From contig CAZAIO010000144.1 in assembly GCA_964485235.1 (NCBI GenBank), positions 1 through 5,777 of the forward strand: DNA of 5,777 nt, in the 5' to 3' direction. The position numbers and the translations under genes are program-made. The notes beneath the pieces are model-generated. The model made no database searches and was not told the origin of the DNA. It saw only the letters and a program-made list of their open reading frames with translations. The DNA is from CAZAIO01 sp964485235 (GTDB lineage: Bacteria; Chloroflexota; Dehalococcoidia; GIF9; UBA5629). Of this stretch, positions 5,762-5,777 are shown in pieces; positions within the stretch are counted from its first letter, which is position 1, and every line of letters starts with the position of its first letter.

Positions 5762-5777
5762 GAATCCCGATTTATTT

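Overview
This window looks like a piece of the chromosome of an anaerobic bacterium. It contains a molybdenum- or tungsten-dependent aldehyde:ferredoxin oxidoreductase (AOR) family enzyme with its own ferredoxin, several small cysteine-rich proteins, and bacterial-type signals: TATAAT-like -10 boxes and GA-rich Shine-Dalgarno sites. AOR, DUF3795 and DUF1059 proteins together are common in Dehalococcoidia-like Chloroflexota, Desulfobacterota and methanogenic archaea. The promoters and the RmuC protein favour a bacterium, and Chloroflexota is my best guess, but nothing here proves the phylum.

Layout. From left to right: a minus-strand DUF3795 cysteine-rich protein (84-533), with a small terminator-like hairpin beyond it; a plus-strand stretch that reads like the decayed end of a gene, with one in-frame stop (553-783); a 64-residue putative zinc-ribbon protein on the minus strand (747-941); and rmuC on the plus strand (1168-2337). 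RmuC converges on a two-gene minus-strand operon that encodes a four-cluster ferredoxin (4362-4817) followed by the AOR-family oxidoreductase (2470-4359). A 424-base divergent intergenic region follows, very AT-rich in its second half. Then comes a 57-residue DUF1059 protein on the plus strand (5242-5415), a gene-free stretch with nested inverted repeats, and a possible small minus-strand ORF at the right edge (5639-5761).

How the genes work together. The only clear functional unit is the ferredoxin-AOR pair. The two genes lie 2 bases apart, and the ribosome site of the second is inside the end of the first, so they are probably made together. The ferredoxin would move electrons to or from the cofactor enzyme. 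By remembered sequence the pair most resembles E. coli YdhY-YdhV; the substrate is unknown. RmuC (DNA maintenance) and the small proteins have no visible link to it. I found no mobile element, CRISPR array, tRNA or rRNA, and no defence or other elaborate new system. The items most worth a second look are the variant active-site motifs of the AOR protein, the decayed gene at 553-783, and the repeat structures in the intergenic regions.
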